Shown: in pieces, positions 14,683 through 17,558 of the stretch | Layout: the number at the start of each line of letters is the position of its first letter | Numbering within the stretch: the first letter of the stretch is position 1 | Assembly (NCBI GenBank): GCA_964352535.1 | Contig: CAYGSW010000116.1 | Span: 1 to 17,558 of the forward strand | DNA length: 17,558 nt | Direction of reading: 5' to 3' | Origin: Granulosicoccus sp964352535 | GTDB lineage: Bacteria; Pseudomonadota; Gammaproteobacteria; Granulosicoccales; Granulosicoccaceae | Program-made: the position numbers and the translations under genes | The notes under the pieces: generated by a model | Database searches by the model: none | Told to the model about the DNA's origin: nothing | The model's input: the letters and a program-made list of their open reading frames with translations, nothing else

Positions 14683-15714
14683 GTGAGTAACATGGATTTT
14701 GTAAACAACGGGAATGAGACAAGAGTCCCGCACAGGCTGGGATACTGGCTTAATGCGATTCTTGTCTGTGCTGTCACAGTGCAGCTTGCGCTGTATGGCA
14801 ATCAGCTTCATGATGGTCGACTGTTGGTAAACGTGCCGATAATTGCCGACACACTTTACCCATTGTCGCTAATGTTACTGATCGGTTTTGTTATTGTTCG
14901 CTACATCTACCACATCAAATTGACGCGTAGAGCAGAAGCAGGGCGTGAACAACTGGAGGCCATGAACGGTATGTTCAGTACTGTAAAACACAAACTGAAC
15001 AATGATATGCAAGTGGTTCTTGGCAATGCTGAGCTGGCTGAAATACTGGCCAATACAGGTGGCGACACACAGAAGCCTGTCAGGAATATCACAGAGGCGG
15101 CCAATGCAGCCGTTGGGCGGATTGAACAACTGTCTGTCTTTGGCTCGACAGACAACCCGAATCCAAAACCCATCGACCTTAACGCCATACTACGCGAAAG
15201 TATGGCACGGTTAGTTGAGGAGCTGCCTTCCATCGTTACCCTGCGAATGGAGCTGGGGCAATTATCTTCTCGTGCAGTAGCGGATAATCACCTGTTGAGC
15301 CTCAGCTTGACCTATCTGGTGTCACAAGCGGCAAGCAGCATGCGACATGGCGGAGAGATTGTCGTGCGTACATTCGAAGGGCGATTGAACGAGTGTGGGG
15401 ACACAAGTGCGGTGAACGCTGAGATTTATATCGTACATGCCTTGACAGATCGCTCAACGCATTCGGATTCGCCTTCGGTGTCTGCGGATGCAGCAAATGA
15501 TTTTCTTTCAGTTGATTCTGCGGGTCTGGTGGGTTGCCTGTCCATGACCAAGGCGCTGGTTGAACGCAGTGGGGTCACGCGGGTAATACTGGCACGCACC
15601 GGTGGGGAATCCCTGTTCGCCATGCGCTTTTCCAGCGAAGTCAGAGCTGATGCTGTTCTGGATGATCCTGTCGTTTCTCGACTGTACAGCCTCCTGGGAG
15701 CCTGCGCACTTTAA
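14683..15714 (+). CDS. Two-pass membrane histidine-kinase-like protein with degraded ATP-binding domain
   Basis: This 343-residue protein has two transmembrane segments (about 20-40 and 53-75) with a short periplasmic loop. A helical region with an H-box-like motif follows: VKHKLNNDMQVVLGNAELAE, His103 and Asn106/Asn107, comparable to HDFNNLL...GNAEL of HisKA kinases. The C-terminal half aligns by eye with a HATPase domain: D201-NHLLSLSLTYLVSQAASSM matches DxxxLxxxLxNLVxNARDAM, but the Mg-binding Asn of the N-box is Gln215. The DxGxG motif is absent, and the lid glycines appear only as SAGLVGCLSM (279-288). It probably cannot bind ATP normally. It may be a pseudokinase or a ChpT-like phosphotransferase. 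The start is GTG 14683 (ATG 14692 is an alternative). It is cotranscribed with the preceding gene and overlaps the modC end by four bases. Confidence 0.75.
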   Translation: MSNMDFVNNGNETRVPHRLGYWLNAILVCAVTVQLALYGNQLHDGRLLVNVPIIADTLYPLSLMLLIGFVIVRYIYHIKLTRRAEAGREQLEAMNGMFSTVKHKLNNDMQVVLGNAELAEILANTGGDTQKPVRNITEAANAAVGRIEQLSVFGSTDNPNPKPIDLNAILRESMARLVEELPSIVTLRMELGQLSSRAVADNHLLSLSLTYLVSQAASSMRHGGEIVVRTFEGRLNECGDTSAVNAEIYIVHALTDRSTHSDSPSVSADAANDFLSVDSAGLVGCLSMTKALVERSGVTRVILARTGGESLFAMRFSSEVRADAVLDDPVVSRLYSLLGACAL

Positions 15715-16826
15715 TCCATCATGGCATGTATACCGTGGTATTGCACATTGACGGTGAGCTCACTGCCTTGTCGGATACCTTGATTGGCAGCCGTGTGCAT
15801 GGGTAGTTTGAAGCGAAGAGACTTGGGGACCCTCTCAAGATGCAACCGGATGAGCACCTCATCACCAAGAAGCACTGATTCCTGAACCGTGCCGTTCAAT
15901 AAAAAATCATCCACGGATGTTTCATGCCTTGCGCGGTACTGCGCCGATTCAGACGATAAAATCTGTATGGCAGAGGGTGATATCAGCAGGCTGGCCTTAT
16001 CTCCCACGTGTGCGTTCACCAGTGGCGGGCCCTTGACAGGATCGATATCACCAAGCTGATACAGAGTCTGGTTTTTTTCCTGTCCGATAACGATAGCGTT
16101 AAACAAATTCTGATGTCCGACAAGGCGTGCAACCTCTCGATTTTCCGGACGATTGATGACGTCTGCAACTGCACCCTGATAAAGGCTTACCCCACGGTGC
16201 ATCAGGCACAGCGTGTCGGCCAGAAGTTGCACTTCTGTTAGATCATGAGTAACCAGTATGATGGGCAACTCCAACGACTGGCGCAGTGCAGCAAGTTCTG
16301 TGTACAGTTTGCGACGCGTTTGTTGGTCAACCGCCGAAAACGGTTCATCCAGCAGCAGCACTCTGGGCTCGCGTGCCAGTGCTCTCGCCAATGCCACACG
16401 TTGCTTTTGGCCACCCGATAACGCATGCGGCATACGATTCTCCAGCCCCGTCATGTTTGTGCTTTCAAGTAGCGCCATGGCTTTCTGGCTACGCTCTTTG
16501 CGGGACGTGCCGGGAGTTGCCAGAATGACGTTATCCAGAGCGCTCTTGTGTGGGAAGAGAGCATATTCCTGAAAAACCAGACCAACCTTGCGCTCTTGTG
16601 GCCTCAGGCGATGAGCTGAGGCAGAATCTTCCCAGACGTCGCCAGCACACTGAATGTGTGTGTGGTCTGCACGATGCAGTCCGGCAATACAGCGCAAGAG
16701 AGTGCTCTTGCCACTACCGGATGGCCCAACCAGTGCGAGTAATTCGCCCGGCTCGCAGCGAAGAGATGCACGAAGATTAACCGGACTTTGCTGGCTGATC
16801 TGTACCGTTAAACCTTGCGTGTTCAA
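15711..16826 (-). CDS. modC: Molybdate ABC transporter ATP-binding protein (ModC)
   Basis: ModC is the ATPase of the molybdate importer. The 371-residue product has Walker A GPSGSGKST (34-42), the Q-loop FQEYALFPH (Gln86), signature LSGGQKQRVALARAL (136-150), Walker B VLLLDEPFSAVD (Asp160, Glu161) and the switch His194 in LVTHD. A C-terminal extension of about 130 residues contains a TOBE/Mop-like oxyanion-binding domain. The translation start is TTG at 16826, overlapping the modB stop by four bases (TTGA); AAGG lies 10 bases upstream, and no in-frame ATG occurs before Walker A. The stop overlaps the convergent kinase-like gene (shared TTAA). A role for other oxyanions cannot be excluded, but the ModB partner makes molybdate most likely. 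Confidence 0.92.
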   Translation of the reverse strand: MNTQGLTVQISQQSPVNLRASLRCEPGELLALVGPSGSGKSTLLRCIAGLHRADHTHIQCAGDVWEDSASAHRLRPQERKVGLVFQEYALFPHKSALDNVILATPGTSRKERSQKAMALLESTNMTGLENRMPHALSGGQKQRVALARALAREPRVLLLDEPFSAVDQQTRRKLYTELAALRQSLELPIILVTHDLTEVQLLADTLCLMHRGVSLYQGAVADVINRPENREVARLVGHQNLFNAIVIGQEKNQTLYQLGDIDPVKGPPLVNAHVGDKASLLISPSAIQILSSESAQYRARHETSVDDFLLNGTVQESVLLGDEVLIRLHLERVPKSLRFKLPMHTAANQGIRQGSELTVNVQYHGIHAMMD

Positions 16827-17500
16827 CGCTGTATGGCCTTCATTGGGTCAGTTTGGTGCTTGGTCGCATTGGAACGCACCACAGCGAGCGCTATTAATGA
16901 AAATACCAATAATGCAAGGCTGTACAAGCCTGCTGTCGTCATGTCAAAGCTCTGTACACTGTCATAGATGGCGATGGAAATCGTGCGTGTACTGCCTTGG
17001 ATGTTTCCACCCACCATCAACACCACGCCGAATTCGCCCAGCGTGTGCGCAAATACCAGCGTGGCACTGGCGAGTATTCCTTGCCAGGTCAGCGGTAGTT
17101 CGATGTGCCACCAGGTTTTTACCGGAGACAAGCCGCTCACCCAGGCAGCTTCTCGCAGCTCATCAGGTAGATTGTTGAATGCCAGTTGGATCGGTTGGAC
17201 AGCGAAAGGCAGATTCACAATAATCGAAGCGATGACAAGGCCAGGGAAGGTGAATACCAGAGGGTGTCCAACGATCGTGGTGATGAAGCTGCCGCTGACA
17301 CTTTGCGGACTGAATATCACGAGCAGGTAGTAACCGACGACGGTTGGGGGCAATACCAGCGGTAGCATGATGAGTGACTCGATCCAGACTTTGCCACGCA
17401 CATTGGTAAACGCCAGCCAGCGTCCGATGACCAGCCCAAGCGGCAACAGAATCAGCGTTGTCCATAGAGCAAGCTTGAACGAAACATAGAGAGCGCTCAT
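16823..17500 (-). CDS. modB: Molybdate ABC transporter permease (ModB)
   Basis: ModB is the inner-membrane channel of the molybdate importer. The 225-residue protein has about five transmembrane helices and the ModB-type segment LPLVLPPTVVGYYLL (46-60). The cytoplasmic EAA loop LREAAWVSGLSPVKTWWHIE (115-134, with Glu117 to Gly123) contacts ModC. FAHTLGEFGVVLMVGGNI lies in the late helices and is also typical. Length is normal for the family. ATG 17500 is the start and lies 3 bases after the stop of an upstream frame. modC follows with a four-base overlap. modA is not in the window and would be expected further along this strand, past the right edge. Confidence 0.94.
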   Translation of the reverse strand: MSALYVSFKLALWTTLILLPLGLVIGRWLAFTNVRGKVWIESLIMLPLVLPPTVVGYYLLVIFSPQSVSGSFITTIVGHPLVFTFPGLVIASIIVNLPFAVQPIQLAFNNLPDELREAAWVSGLSPVKTWWHIELPLTWQGILASATLVFAHTLGEFGVVLMVGGNIQGSTRTISIAIYDSVQSFDMTTAGLYSLALLVFSLIALAVVRSNATKHQTDPMKAIQR

Positions 17501-17503
17501 AGA

Positions 17504-17557
17504 CTAGTGGTCCGTCCAGCTCATAAAGTAGGATGCAGAGCGATCAGGCGTGTTCCC
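17504..17557 (-). CDS. Possible C-terminal tail of the gene upstream of modB
   Basis: On the minus strand a frame open from the window edge ends ...DRSASYFMSWTDH with TAG at 17506-17504, three bases before the modB start. That spacing resembles the other operon joints here. Seventeen codons are too few to identify it; they do not obviously look like the end of ModA. The other two frames in this stretch also contain stops. Confidence 0.3.
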   Translation of the reverse strand, partial: GNTPDRSASYFMSWTDH

Positions 17558-17558
17558 A

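Noticed and set aside
1..17558. CRISPR arrays, tRNA or rRNA genes, insertion sequences, phage or plasmid genes
   Set aside because: I looked on both strands and saw no spaced repeat arrays, tRNA-like cloverleaf sequence, transposase-like protein or terminal repeats.

Overview
The window is part of a purple-bacterial photosynthesis gene cluster followed by ordinary and accessory genes. Bacteriochlorophyll genes (bchF, bchN, bchB, bchG, bchP) with aerR- and ppsR-type regulators place it in an anoxygenic phototrophic proteobacterium. A gammaproteobacterium is my best guess. The transhydrogenase alpha subunit is one long chain that closely resembles the Escherichia coli protein as I recall it, whereas alphaproteobacteria usually split this subunit. 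The call is inference and no species is claimed.

Layout. (1) Positions 1-1881, minus strand: bchF-bchN-bchB, tightly packed and running off the left edge (3-vinyl hydratase and dark protochlorophyllide reductase). (2) Positions 1882-2108: a divergent control region with three TGT-N12-ACA sites of the PpsR/CrtJ type and a candidate promoter for each direction. (3) Positions 2109-4513, plus: aerR (cobalamin-binding antirepressor) and ppsR (PAS-PAS-PAS-HTH repressor), closed by a strong terminator at 4556-4594. (4) Positions 4626-8332, plus: two more PpsR-type sites, then bchG, a PucC-family transporter gene and bchP, which together finish bacteriochlorophyll a (esterification and phytyl-tail reduction). 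(5) Positions 8532-9005: tspO. (6) Positions 9139-12128: pntA-pntB, the proton-translocating transhydrogenase, preceded by a 15-bp tandem repeat in the leader. (7) Positions 12272-15714: an OmpR-family response regulator on the minus strand, divergent from a two-gene plus-strand operon. The operon encodes a single-pass membrane protein with a winged-helix-like cytoplasmic domain and a two-pass membrane protein that looks like a histidine kinase with an intact H-box but a degraded ATP-binding domain. (8) Positions 15711-17500, minus: modC and modB (molybdate ABC transporter), with the tail of another reading frame at the right edge.

How the parts fit. PpsR, probably with AerR as its cobalamin-dependent antirepressor, is expected to control bchFNB, its own operon and bchG-bch2-bchP through the five operators. 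BchP consumes NADPH, which PntAB can supply. The least explained part is region 7. I propose it as a candidate signalling module in which a ChpT-like pseudokinase or phosphotransferase, a membrane-tethered regulator and an OmpR-family regulator work together. This rests only on sequence motifs and gene neighbourhood. No tRNA, rRNA, CRISPR array or insertion sequence was seen.
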